This document shows, piece by piece, positions 1 through 5,121 of a stretch of 9,004 nt of DNA; within the stretch, counting starts at the first letter, position 1, and each line of letters starts with the position of its first letter. Under the pieces are notes generated by a model. The model worked only from the letters and a program-made list of their open reading frames with translations, searched no databases and had not been told where the DNA came from. Source of the stretch: Candidatus Methanosuratincola petrocarbonis (ex Vanwonterghem et al. 2016) (GTDB lineage: Archaea > Thermoproteota > Methanomethylicia > Methanomethylicales > Methanomethylicaceae); the NCBI GenBank assembly GCA_001717015.1, contig MAGV01000057.1, positions 8,071-17,074 on the forward strand, read 5' to 3'. Position numbers and translations under genes: made by a program.

Positions 1-160
1 GTACCTGGTCACAACATGCCCTAAGGCAACCACGCCAGCAAGGGTATTGTGGAGGATCATGCACCGGAGGAGGGATATAGCGTAACGATGGCAGGAAAAT
101 ACTGCTAGGCGGAGAATTAAGTACTTTTGTCCCAGTGATAATCGTGATAGGAGGTTCTAT

Positions 161-784
161 ATGCAGAGCAAAGGCATCTGTCGCATAGGGGTCTTCTATG
201 ACGGATCATTCTATGCCTATAGCCAGAACTACTTCTATCATGAACGGAAAATGGGATGGCTTGACTTCCGTGCCTTCCACACTCTTCTGCAGGAGTATCT
301 TCGCACAAGGGAACAGGGATTTTCTACGTATAAGGTTGTCTATGCAGCCTGGTTCCAGGGCTTGTTCTCCTCACCAGAGGCCGAAGAACGTCAACTGCGT
401 CGCGACAGAAACCTCCACCATGATCTGATGCATTCTGGAATTGAAATGAAGTTCTTGCCTATGTCTACGTCTAAGGGGGAGAAAGGCACCGATGTAGCTC
501 TGGCGGTGGATGCCCTACAGGTCGGTCTTAAAGGGCAGATTGATATCGCAGTACTTGTGACGGGTGATGGAGACTTCGTACCTTTAGTAAGGGAACTGAT
601 GAAAAACGGGGTAAGGGTTCTAATTGCGTATTTCGGCTATGAAGACCGAGACTGTAAAAGCTTCGCCAACGAAAGGCTGCTGAATTGCGCCAACTACGAG
701 GTCAACATAAACGACCTCGAAAACAACAAGGACTTCAAGGCTTTCTTCAAGTCACTTTTCAGGATTAGTGGAGAGAAGAAGTAG
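161..784 (+). CDS. NYN-domain (LabA/DUF88-like) putative ribonuclease
   Basis: A 207-residue single-domain protein of the NYN/PIN-like fold, a family of metal-dependent, mostly RNA-cleaving nucleases. Acidic residues typical of the family are visible: D14 in VFYDGSF, D111 in KGTDVALAVDAL (with D117), and D136/D138 in TGDGDFVPLV. The length matches stand-alone LabA-type proteins. No signal peptide or membrane segment is seen, so it should be cytosolic. The start is well supported: AGGAGG at 149-154 lies six bases before the ATG. Upstream, a GATAAT at 137-142 could be a -10 box, but no good -35 is seen; positions 1-135 hold nothing else I recognise. The gene lies outside the tRNA-bounded element, either as host DNA or as cargo of an older element. 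The cellular substrate cannot be told from sequence; such genes also occur in defence and mobile regions. Confidence 0.88.
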   Translation: MQSKGICRIGVFYDGSFYAYSQNYFYHERKMGWLDFRAFHTLLQEYLRTREQGFSTYKVVYAAWFQGLFSSPEAEERQLRRDRNLHHDLMHSGIEMKFLPMSTSKGEKGTDVALAVDALQVGLKGQIDIAVLVTGDGDFVPLVRELMKNGVRVLIAYFGYEDRDCKSFANERLLNCANYEVNINDLENNKDFKAFFKSLFRISGEKK

Positions 785-897
785 AACCGCATCCCTCTAT
801 AGAGGCATTTGCGATGTACCCATGCGATTGAGGGTTTCGGGCGAAGGGATCCGTGCCAAGCGCTTGATGGAATGGAGGTGTGTCGAGTCCTGGCCGG
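785..897. other. Non-coding stretch after the NYN gene, unassigned
   Basis: No convincing gene is seen here. The only clear structure is a perfect 12-bp palindrome, CCTCTATAGAGG, at 794-805, ten bases after the NYN stop; it lacks a T-tract and is a poor terminator. Short open frames exist on both strands but have no ribosome site and no recognisable family. The stretch may be the further decayed middle part of the integrase remnant that follows. Confidence 0.4.
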
Positions 898-1150
898 AGA
901 AACGCGAGCTTCAAACCAGCGTACTCCCTCTCGTTCCGCCGAACCGCTGAAGGAATAGAGAAAGAGTAGCAACGTAAGAGAGCGCAGACTGAGGCGCGCA
1001 TCAGGGCAGGTGAGAACTGGCAGGTCAACCTAGTGTTTACCGGAAGTGACGGTCGGCTTCCACTCCGCAACCTCATGCGCCGATACTTTAAGCCGTTGTT
1101 GGCCAAAGGAGGCCTTCCGAGAATCTGAGGCTCGAGACTCGCTCTAACAA
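898..1150 (+). pseudogene. Decayed tyrosine recombinase (integrase), catalytic-domain remnant
   Basis: From 970 the plus strand reads QRKRAQTEARIRAGENWQ, then VNLVFTGSDGRLPLRN and LMRRYFKPLLAKGGLPRI, ending at a TGA at 1126. This is the typical integrase segment between the catalytic lysine region and the HxLRH box. It parallels the intact integrase near the right end of the window (KRQKKRQLEERL, then NLVFTNTKGGPLPR and DLKRVLEKAGLE). Upstream, VLPLVPP at about 921-941 in another frame matches the usual proline-rich stretch, implying a frameshift near 943. A TAG at 967 interrupts the reading. After 1126, codons resembling R-L-x-x-R suggest a scrambled HxLR box. The catalytic tyrosine region is not recognisable. 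The 5' limit is uncertain; 946-1125 is the firm part. Confidence 0.75.
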
Positions 1151-1198
1151 GTAAGCTGTCGGGAGTGTCTCAGGCTATACAAGCACAAGAATGGCTTT

Positions 1199-1218
1199 GA
1201 CCACCCTTCCGGGTGGTC
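1199..1218. terminator. Perfect 8-bp hairpin, possible terminator
   Basis: GACCACCC and GGGTGGTC form a perfect stem around a TTCC loop, followed on the plus strand by GTTCTTAT. It lies between the integrase remnant and the tRNA fragment. It could end transcription of the old integrase on the plus strand, or serve as the natural terminator of the minus-strand tRNA-Val gene. The T-tract is weak in both directions. Confidence 0.5.
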
Positions 1219-1235
1219 GTTCTTATAGGTTTACC

Positions 1236-1283
1236 TGGTGGGCGGCACAGGACTTGAACCTGTGACCTCGTGAATGTGAGTCA
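1236..1283 (-). other. 3' fragment of tRNA-Val(CAC): element attachment site (att)
   Basis: Read on the minus strand, the segment ends in GCCGCCC, discriminator A and CCA (acceptor 3' strand, 1236-1246). It is preceded by a perfect T-arm with ACAGG/CCTGT stem around TTCAAGT (1247-1263), a variable loop AGGTC, and the 3' anticodon strand TCACG (1269-1273). The loop CTCACAT (1274-1280) has U33 and anticodon CAC. Only three of five bases then pair in the 5' anticodon strand (TGA fits CA-side partners; TA at 1284-1285 does not), and no D-arm or 5' acceptor strand follows. So this is a displaced 3' end, not a working tRNA. Tyrosine integrases commonly insert at the anticodon loop or T-arm. With the tRNA on the minus strand, the reconstituted gene should lie to the right, just beyond the integrase. 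Confidence 0.82.
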
Positions 1284-1397
1284 TAATTTGGAGTTTCCAC
1301 ACCCTTTTGCCAGTGTCCATATATGTGTATTATGCTGGCATTTCCCGCTCACCCTAATTCCTCCTCTGTCCGCTAAAATACGCCCCTTTCCGTCCTA

Positions 1398-1419
1398 TTG
1401 GCTGTAGTTTGGCTGTAGT
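1398..1419 (+). repeat. Perfect 11-bp tandem repeat, possible integrase arm-type sites
   Basis: TTGGCTGTAGT occurs twice back to back (1398-1408 and 1409-1419). The 11-bp period places both copies on one face of the helix. Paired short direct repeats 100-200 bp from the crossover site are the known layout of arm-type sites bound by the N-terminal domain of lambda-type integrases. Here they lie about 115-160 bp from the tRNA fragment. That function is inferred from position only. Confidence 0.6.
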
Positions 1420-1428
1420 AGAATCGGG

Positions 1429-1445
1429 CCTGTGGCCTCGTGATT
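1429..1445 (-). repeat. Second, partial copy of the tRNA anticodon/T-arm sequence
   Basis: CCTGTGGCCTCGTGATT here matches CCTGTGACCTCGTGAAT of the tRNA fragment (1259-1275) at 15 of 17 positions, on the same strand. The similarity stops abruptly on both sides. It may be a trace of an earlier recombination or a secondary core-type site for the integrase; chance is possible. Confidence 0.45.
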
Positions 1446-1472
1446 CACCGTTCAAGAGGCCACCGTCCAACA

Positions 1473-1538
1473 CCGAAGATCGCCGCAAAACACCGCAGAC
1501 CGGTACCCAAGGCCGAAGACCGCCGCGAAACACCGAAG
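1473..1538 (+). repeat. 26-bp near-identical direct repeat pair, 40-bp period
   Basis: The segment 1473-1498 is repeated at 1513-1538 with 23 of 26 bases identical. Both copies begin CCGAAGA and share AAACACCG near the end. The start-to-start distance is 40 bp, close to four helical turns. The repeats lie in non-coding DNA of the attachment side and could bind a DNA-bending or recombination-directing protein. Confidence 0.6.
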
Positions 1539-1652
1539 GCCAAGGAAGCGTTACCACGTCGTTACGGGGAGTTTGGCAGAAGCACACAGTGAGCGTTTTC
1601 GGGCCCTGGAGTATCTGCAAGACCCCATCCTATTGCCCTTTCGCATTTCTCC

Positions 1653-1702
1653 CCTCAGAGGGCGATTCTGAGGCCTTCTAGAGGGGCCTTCCTGAAGGCC
1701 TC
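1653..1702 (-). terminator. Stem-loop cluster downstream of the ImmA-like gene
   Basis: Three overlapping inverted repeats are seen: CCTCAGA/TCTGAGG (1653-1659 with 1667-1673), GAGGCCTT/AAGGCCTC (1670-1677 with 1695-1702), and inside the latter GGCCTT/AAGGCC around CCTG (1685-1700). They start eight bases after the ImmA-like stop on the minus strand, where a terminator is expected. No T-run follows, so intrinsic termination would be weak. Confidence 0.45.
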
Positions 1703-1709
1703 CAGACCC

Positions 1710-2057
1710 TCAGGCCGTCTTTCCGGCAAGCCTCCGGCTGAGAAACGAAATCAGCCTGGCGGTAAAGGCATCGGCCTGGTCTTCGGCCTGAAGGCGGAAT
1801 TGAGGGTCGATCCAATACCGGGCGGCTTCATCTGAACCATCATGAAGAACAGCATGTGCCAATTCATGAGCTAAAGTGATGCACTTCTCCTTAGGTGGCA
1901 GAGAGGGATTAATGGTGATCACTTCCCGATCACCCAAGCGTATACATAAGCCACAAAGGTTTTGTGCGTTAACTGGAAGATCCATGTCATCAATAATATG
2001 AATGCCTCTCTTTTTGGCCAACTTCAGCAGACTGCCATACAAAGCATCAGCGCTCAT
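1710..2057 (-). CDS. ImmA/IrrE-family metallopeptidase
   Basis: A 115-residue zinc metalloprotease of the ImmA/IrrE (M78) family. The HELAH motif lies at residues 64-68 (H64, E65, H68), and E92 in AEDQADAFTARLI is the likely third zinc ligand. Family members cleave phage or ICE repressors; ImmA of ICEBs1 cleaves ImmR. The protein is at the short end of the family and lacks a separate regulatory domain. I chose the ATG at 2057, which has GAAAGGA upstream and overlaps the preceding stop by 11 bp, over a TTG at 2096 deep inside the upstream gene. It is the last gene of a three-gene cassette. Unusually, no XRE-type repressor is next to it; the HTH_17 protein encoded two genes upstream is the only DNA-binding candidate in the cassette. 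Confidence 0.88.
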   Translation of the reverse strand: MSADALYGSLLKLAKKRGIHIIDDMDLPVNAQNLCGLCIRLGDREVITINPSLPPKEKCITLAHELAHAVLHDGSDEAARYWIDPQFRLQAEDQADAFTARLISFLSRRLAGKTA

Positions 2058-2217
2058 AGCCAGAATTCCTTTCTTCCCTTGCCAGGAGGGCCTCAAGTTC
2101 CTTGATTTCGAGGATTATGCGGGTCCTCTCGGCCCATAACGGATTCAGCCGCCTGTCAATCTCTTCGAGTTCCGCCTTCTTTTCCGCAATCTTACGCCTA
2201 ATCTCCTCAATGCTCAT
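2047..2217 (-). CDS. Small charged coiled-coil protein
   Basis: A 56-residue protein beginning MSIEEIRRKIAEKKAE and dominated by Glu, Lys, Arg and Leu in heptad-like spacing, so it is probably one long helix that dimerises as a coiled coil. No catalytic motif is seen and I do not recognise a family. The ATG at 2217 overlaps the end of the HTH gene (stop at 2207-2209) and has GGAG nine bases upstream. An in-frame start at 2244 lies further inside the HTH gene and is less likely. Its 3' end overlaps the ImmA-like gene. The overlaps on both sides suggest translational coupling and a joint role, perhaps as an adaptor between the DNA-binding protein and the protease (inference). Confidence 0.72.
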   Translation of the reverse strand: MSIEEIRRKIAEKKAELEEIDRRLNPLWAERTRIILEIKELEALLAREERNSGYER

Positions 2218-2404
2218 GACTTGGGTCTCCCATGGCGGAATCAATTGGCTTCATAACGGCATCAAGATCCTCCTGCCTGAAGCGCATGGTGCCCTTGCCG
2301 GCAATCCTGTGCGCCACAAGCTCACCACTTCTAACAAGCCTGTAGAGTGTTGGCCGGCTGACCCCAAGGTAGTCAGCGGCCTCTGTAACTGTAAGCCACT
2401 TCAT
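2207..2404 (-). CDS. HTH_17 / excisionase-type DNA-binding protein
   Basis: A 65-residue winged-HTH protein of the MerR-like excisionase type (HTH_17). TVTEAADYLGVSRPTLYRLVRSGEL at residues 5-29 is the helix-turn-helix, and the following VAHRIAGKGTMRFRQEDLDAVM is the wing and final helix. Such proteins act as recombination directionality factors bending att DNA, or as small regulators. The start has a strong site, AAAGGAGG, eight bases before the ATG. It is the first gene of the minus-strand cassette and follows a good promoter. With its position about 1.1 kb from the attachment site it could be the excisionase, but a second HTH_17 gene (6809-7027) lies nearer the integrase and competes for that role. 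Confidence 0.87.
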   Translation of the reverse strand: MKWLTVTEAADYLGVSRPTLYRLVRSGELVAHRIAGKGTMRFRQEDLDAVMKPIDSAMGDPSHEH

Positions 2405-2430
2405 CAGTAGGGCCTCCTTTGTTCAAGTCC

Positions 2431-2460
2431 ATCCTATCATGGTAAGCCCTGGAGTGTCAA
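2431..2460 (-). promoter_or_regulatory. Promoter of the HTH_17/coiled-coil/ImmA cassette
   Basis: On the minus strand a consensus -35 TTGACA (2455-2460) and a -10 TAGGAT (2431-2436, 4 of 6 consensus bases) are separated by 18 bases. Transcription would start near 2424, about 20 bases before the HTH_17 start codon. Confidence 0.72.
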
Positions 2461-2472
2461 GGTGAGTTGCAG

Positions 2473-2532
2473 CGTCTCGCTCTTTGTAGAGACGAATATT
2501 TTACGCAAAATAATCGGGTCTCAAAAAGACCC
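2473..2532. repeat. Two perfect inverted repeats upstream of the cassette promoter
   Basis: CGTCTC (2473-2478) pairs with GAGACG (2489-2494) across 10 bases. GGGTCT (2516-2521) pairs with AGACCC (2527-2532) across CAAAA. The first lies 13 bases upstream of the -35 box, a place where activators or repressors bind. Either could also be a hairpin in a read-through transcript. Confidence 0.5.
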
Positions 2533-2684
2533 AATGGGAGAAGAAAGGAAGAAGCATTGGCTCTTTTTTGGAGGAAGCCTTCTCCAATTTGGAATGAAGT
2601 CCATGGCGCCGGAAAGTACTCGACGAAGGCTCTATGAGTATTCAAAGAGTGCTCATTGTATGGCCCGGATGAGATGACGGGAGC

Positions 2685-2727
2685 GCAAGTCACGACTTGT
2701 CACGACCGCGTCACGAGCAAGTCACGG
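2685..2727 (+). repeat. Helically phased GTCACGA repeats (iteron-like)
   Basis: GTCACGA begins at 2689, 2699 and 2710, with GTCACGG at 2721, so starts are 10, 11 and 11 bases apart, one helical turn each. The 10-mer GCAAGTCACG opens the cluster (2685) and recurs at 2718, exactly 33 bases later. The same 10-mer is also found at 7110, within the operator of the plus-strand genes. The array is non-coding and lies just downstream of the capsid terminator. It looks like a set of protein-binding sites on one DNA face. Confidence 0.65.
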
Positions 2728-2747
2728 GATAGATTCAGATAAGAAAG

Positions 2748-2765
2748 CCCGGGCTTTCGCCCGGG
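2748..2765 (-). terminator. Intrinsic terminator of the capsid gene
   Basis: On the minus strand CCCGGGC, loop GAAA and GCCCGGG form a perfect 7-bp GC stem followed by CTTTCTT. It lies about 50 bases after the capsid stop codon, so the capsid transcript ends here and no further virion genes follow. Confidence 0.8.
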
Positions 2766-2812
2766 GGTCGAGAAGCAAGGGTGATGTACGAGAAGCGTCC
2801 TGGAGGAGGAGG

Positions 2813-4105
2813 TTAAGCCTGCGGCACGTCCAGGACCACCAGCCAACTTAGCTGCTTGCCGCTAGCCGTAGCGATCGGCTGGTCCCAAAGTTCTTTCCCA
2901 TCAGCCCGCACGACTATGCGAAAGTCTATCCTGTCCCTGGTCCAACCCGGTGCGTTGCTGATATCAAGCACTACTCCCTGCTTCAGGGCCACACAGTAAC
3001 CCGTCAGATTGGCAAGCATGATATCGCCGCGTTGGCCGAGCTGTGTACCGGTCTTTTCCGTCGAAATCAACGGATACCCGAACAGGGTGGCAGGGACGCC
3101 TTCAGCAGCAGAGGGCTGGAAAATCAAGTTGCCTGCCTCGTCCTTAAGTGTCAACAGTTCAGGGACTACCTCATGTGAGCAAATCCAGGCCGGACGGCCG
3201 CCCTGCTTCCATAGGGCGGCATACATCTTCGCCAGGTCGACGTAGCCAATCTTCTCGGCTTCCGCCCTGTTGATATTCGCGGCGCTGCTGCAGTTTAACA
3301 AACCCTGCGGCTCGTCTACACCGTTGCCGGCTAGAAAGGCCTTGTCCAGGTAGAAACCTATGCTGTCCCGCAGTGAGAACACCAGCATCGACTCAAACTG
3401 GATCGCGTCCTGCAGGACCTCGCGGGAGGCAGCGCTGTATATCGCCAGCTTTTGCGCTTTGAGTTCAACGGACCTGACGGCACCGGTCTGTATATTCGCC
3501 TCTTCCAGCTCCTGCAGCCACTGGCCGACGAAACCGCCATAGACGCCTTCGCTTCTGTCTTCGCTCTGCCATGCAGGGATTTTCAGCGTATCGCCCTGTG
3601 TAATTCCGATGTTCCTGGCTCTTGGCCTAACGATCTCCCCTTCGAGAGACTGGTCAAGAAGCCAGCCCGCCCATTGGGTCGGAACGGCATAACCACCAAG
3701 GCTTGGGTCTTGTACCTGAAAGGTCCGAAGCTCCGGCCTTCTGTCGGCCACTGCAACCATGTATTCCCGAAAGGTCCTGAATTCGCTCGCTGGGATGTTC
3801 TCTTTGGGAAACATCGCAGCGTAACTTCTCAGGTCGCGGCGGTTATGGCTCTTGCTGGAAGGCAATATCCCGGGCAGATATCCGCCGCTGGTGCGCCCGT
3901 CGGGACTCCAGGTTTCGAATGTCCGCATGTGTTCCTTACCTTCGGCAGCCCGCTTTTGGCGGTTCAGCTCCTCTTCCCGGCGCTCCAGGTCTTCTAGTTC
4001 TTCACGGATTCGGTCAAGGTCCAGATTCCCGTCGTCTTGTTCCAACAAGCTGCGCATTTCCTTGCGCCGCTCCTTAATCTCCGCCAGCTCTTTATCGATG
4101 GGCAC
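2813..4105 (-). CDS. HK97-fold phage major capsid protein
   Basis: A protein of about 430 residues of the HK97-like major capsid family, the shell subunit of tailed-phage heads. Residues 5-56 are a highly charged coiled coil, the delta/scaffold domain that is normally cleaved off. The core begins near SLGGYAVPTQWAG (135-147). The family signature AFLAGNGVDEPQGLLN is at 256-271, LFGYPLISTE at 341-350, and the C-terminal RIDFRIVVRADGKELW at 392-407. I chose the GTG at 4105 because GGGAGG lies nine bases upstream and the family-like sequence begins there; the frame is open to 4231 without a recognisable domain. The gene appears intact. It is unusual in standing alone: no prohead protease, portal or head-tail connector gene is beside it. 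It has its own candidate promoter and terminator. Confidence 0.92.
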   Translation of the reverse strand: MPIDKELAEIKERRKEMRSLLEQDDGNLDLDRIREELEDLERREEELNRQKRAAEGKEHMRTFETWSPDGRTSGGYLPGILPSSKSHNRRDLRSYAAMFPKENIPASEFRTFREYMVAVADRRPELRTFQVQDPSLGGYAVPTQWAGWLLDQSLEGEIVRPRARNIGITQGDTLKIPAWQSEDRSEGVYGGFVGQWLQELEEANIQTGAVRSVELKAQKLAIYSAASREVLQDAIQFESMLVFSLRDSIGFYLDKAFLAGNGVDEPQGLLNCSSAANINRAEAEKIGYVDLAKMYAALWKQGGRPAWICSHEVVPELLTLKDEAGNLIFQPSAAEGVPATLFGYPLISTEKTGTQLGQRGDIMLANLTGYCVALKQGVVLDISNAPGWTRDRIDFRIVVRADGKELWDQPIATASGKQLSWLVVLDVPQA

Positions 4106-4282
4106 AACAAAATACCTCCCTTCAACCGTTGCCCGCCGCGGTTTCGCTATCCAGCTTCGCCCGCTGTCACCCGCTTTTGGAAACCCTCTCCAAGGCTCCA
4201 CTGCCGGCAGTTCTCCAGCTGCCCAGGTCACAGCTTACAGCGGAAGCCTCCTCGCGCACTCCAGCGGTTTGGAGGTATCTGC

Positions 4283-4303
4283 CTGGAGTATACCACATCC
4301 AGG
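4283..4303 (-). promoter_or_regulatory. Extended -10 promoter of the capsid gene inside an inverted repeat
   Basis: On the minus strand TATACT (4287-4292) preceded by TGG gives an extended -10 element; the -35 region is poor. An inverted repeat, CCTGGA (4283-4288) and TCCAGG (4298-4303) with a 9-base spacer, encloses it. A bound repressor would block the polymerase. The 5' untranslated region would be about 175 bases. The gap between the capsid and small-terminase genes (4106-4325) holds nothing else I recognise. Confidence 0.5.
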
Positions 4304-4325
4304 ATAACAAGGAAAGCCCTGACTG

Positions 4326-4691
4326 CTATCTTGCCCTCCGCTTCACGAACTCCATTAACTCATCTGTTTGATCTTTTGCATAAGGAGGGAGCAGGTCCAC
4401 AAACTGCTTTGAAACAGCGGCAAAGTTCTTGACTACCTGGTTGTAAATGCGGACTGCCGGCCGCTCTCTCACGTAGACAATGGCCGGCGTTTGGCTGAAT
4501 TCCTCAGTCGCTCCGTGACTGGCGATATCTTGCTCAAGGTCCTCAAGTATCACACGCATGAAAGCTATCCGCTCTGCCAGAGCCTCCGCCATTCTCCGCC
4601 GGTCCTGAGATAACCCGCGGTAAAGGTCTCTCAGTTTGCGAATGTGGTTCTTGATTCGCCGATCTCTTGTCAAGTCTTCGAATTTGCTCAT
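4326..4691 (-). CDS. Phage small terminase subunit, P27-like
   Basis: A 121-residue, mostly helical protein resembling P27-type small terminase subunits, which recognise pac/cos DNA and hand it to the large subunit. The family-like part is RERPAVRIYNQVVKNFAAVSKQFVDLLP (residues 75-102), after an N-terminal helical, basic region (RRIKNHIRKLRDLYRGLSQDRRR). I chose the ATG at 4691, with AAGGG nine bases upstream, over a GTG at 4697 whose spacing is too short. No large terminase subunit is present in the window. In satellites such as PICIs a stand-alone small subunit redirects helper-phage packaging to the satellite genome, which is the suggested role here. The family assignment rests on pattern memory and is less certain than the capsid call; a generic helical phage protein is the alternative. 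Confidence 0.65.
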   Translation of the reverse strand: MSKFEDLTRDRRIKNHIRKLRDLYRGLSQDRRRMAEALAERIAFMRVILEDLEQDIASHGATEEFSQTPAIVYVRERPAVRIYNQVVKNFAAVSKQFVDLLPPYAKDQTDELMEFVKRRAR

Positions 4692-4722
4692 ATTCACTCA
4701 CCCTTCTAAGGGAGGGGTCTAT

Positions 4723-4753
4723 GGGGACCGTTCCGGGGTCTTCGAAGGTCCCC
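4723..4753 (-). other. Inverted repeat between small-terminase and upstream gene
   Basis: GGGGACC (4723-4729) and GGTCCCC (4747-4753) form a 7-bp stem with a 17-base loop, in the 84-base gap before the small-terminase gene. No T-tract follows, so it is more likely an mRNA processing or attenuation structure, or a protein site, than a full terminator. Confidence 0.4.
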
Positions 4754-4775
4754 GCCCGGTCCTTGGATTCTGATG

Positions 4776-5090
4776 CTATTCCTTCAGGGTGGGGGGGCCT
4801 TCAAGTTTGCTAATATACTCTTTATAGAGAGCAAGCAATTCTTCAGCCCTTTCTCTCTCCCACTCCGGCTTTGTTGCGTCCTCAATTATGGCCGTGAGCT
4901 GATCCATTGGCGCGATACACCGAGTTTCTTCGAGTCGCAAAAGCTGACTCCGTTCCTCAGGGGTCATCTCACTTATCAACGCCGGACCCATTTCCTTTAC
5001 CCAGTCGATAATCCGCGGAAACCGAAGAGAAAGATTGACCACAGCATCAATGAACGCCACCATCTGAACCGCAACATCATGAGATTGCAT
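4776..5090 (-). CDS. Hypothetical protein, small, acidic helical
   Basis: A 104-residue protein with no family I recognise. It looks all-helical and soluble. MTPEERSQLLRLEET and EWERERAEELLALYKEYISKLEG are charged amphipathic helices, with a more hydrophobic N-terminal part (VAVQMVAFIDAVVNLSLRF). The start ATG at 5090 has GGGGGAAG upstream at about eight bases. It lies 31 bases downstream of the preceding gene and 84 bases before the small-terminase gene on the same strand, so it probably belongs to the same transcript. The position between replication and packaging genes would suit a small regulator or packaging accessory factor, but nothing in the sequence proves it. Confidence 0.72.
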   Translation of the reverse strand: MQSHDVAVQMVAFIDAVVNLSLRFPRIIDWVKEMGPALISEMTPEERSQLLRLEETRCIAPMDQLTAIIEDATKPEWERERAEELLALYKEYISKLEGPPTLKE

Positions 5091-5121
5091 TTGCTCTTCC
5101 CCCTTTTCCCCACACTCTCAT

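Larger units (their letters stand above)
1286..1709. other. Non-coding attachment-side region with repeats
   Basis: About 420 bases without a gene I can support. It holds a perfect 11-bp tandem repeat, a 26-bp near-repeat pair and a partial second copy of the tRNA core, plus stem-loops at the right end, each listed separately. Open frames on both strands here lack ribosome sites and read as low-complexity Arg/Pro/Thr translations of the repeats. The position next to the tRNA fragment fits the arm region where integrase and excisionase bind. Confidence 0.6.
2461..2812. other. Non-coding control region between the cassette and the capsid gene
   Basis: About 350 bases with no supported gene. 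From left to right it holds two inverted repeats near the cassette promoter, an AT-richer stretch around 2495-2515, a featureless middle, a cluster of TCACG repeats and the capsid terminator. An open frame on the plus strand (2462-2677) has a GTG start without a ribosome site and I do not accept it. Confidence 0.6.

Noticed and set aside
694..1106. Minus-strand open frames opposite the NYN gene end and the integrase remnant
   Set aside because: The plus strand of this stretch shows clear integrase similarity; the minus frames have none.
785..1200. Group II intron or other large structured RNA after the NYN gene
   Set aside because: No domain V-like hairpin, no GUGYG start and no reverse transcriptase are seen, and the right half is explained by the integrase remnant.
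1236..1310. Functional tRNA-Val gene
   Set aside because: The D-arm, 5' acceptor strand and part of the anticodon stem are missing, so only a 3' fragment remains.
1473..1538. CRISPR-like array
   Set aside because: Only two imperfect copies with a 14-base gap, and no cas genes.
1409..1681. 90-residue plus-strand open frame on the attachment arm
   Set aside because: Its sequence is a translation of the direct repeats, and no start signal is seen.
2462..2677. 71-residue plus-strand open frame (GTG start) and an opposing 78-residue minus frame in the control region
   Set aside because: Neither has a ribosome-binding site or family resemblance, and the region is full of regulatory repeats. A small protein cannot be fully excluded.
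3452..4432. Long open frames on the plus strand, antisense to the capsid and small-terminase region
   Set aside because: They are shadows of the minus-strand genes, have no ribosome sites, and read as low-complexity Ser/Pro/Arg sequence without any family pattern.
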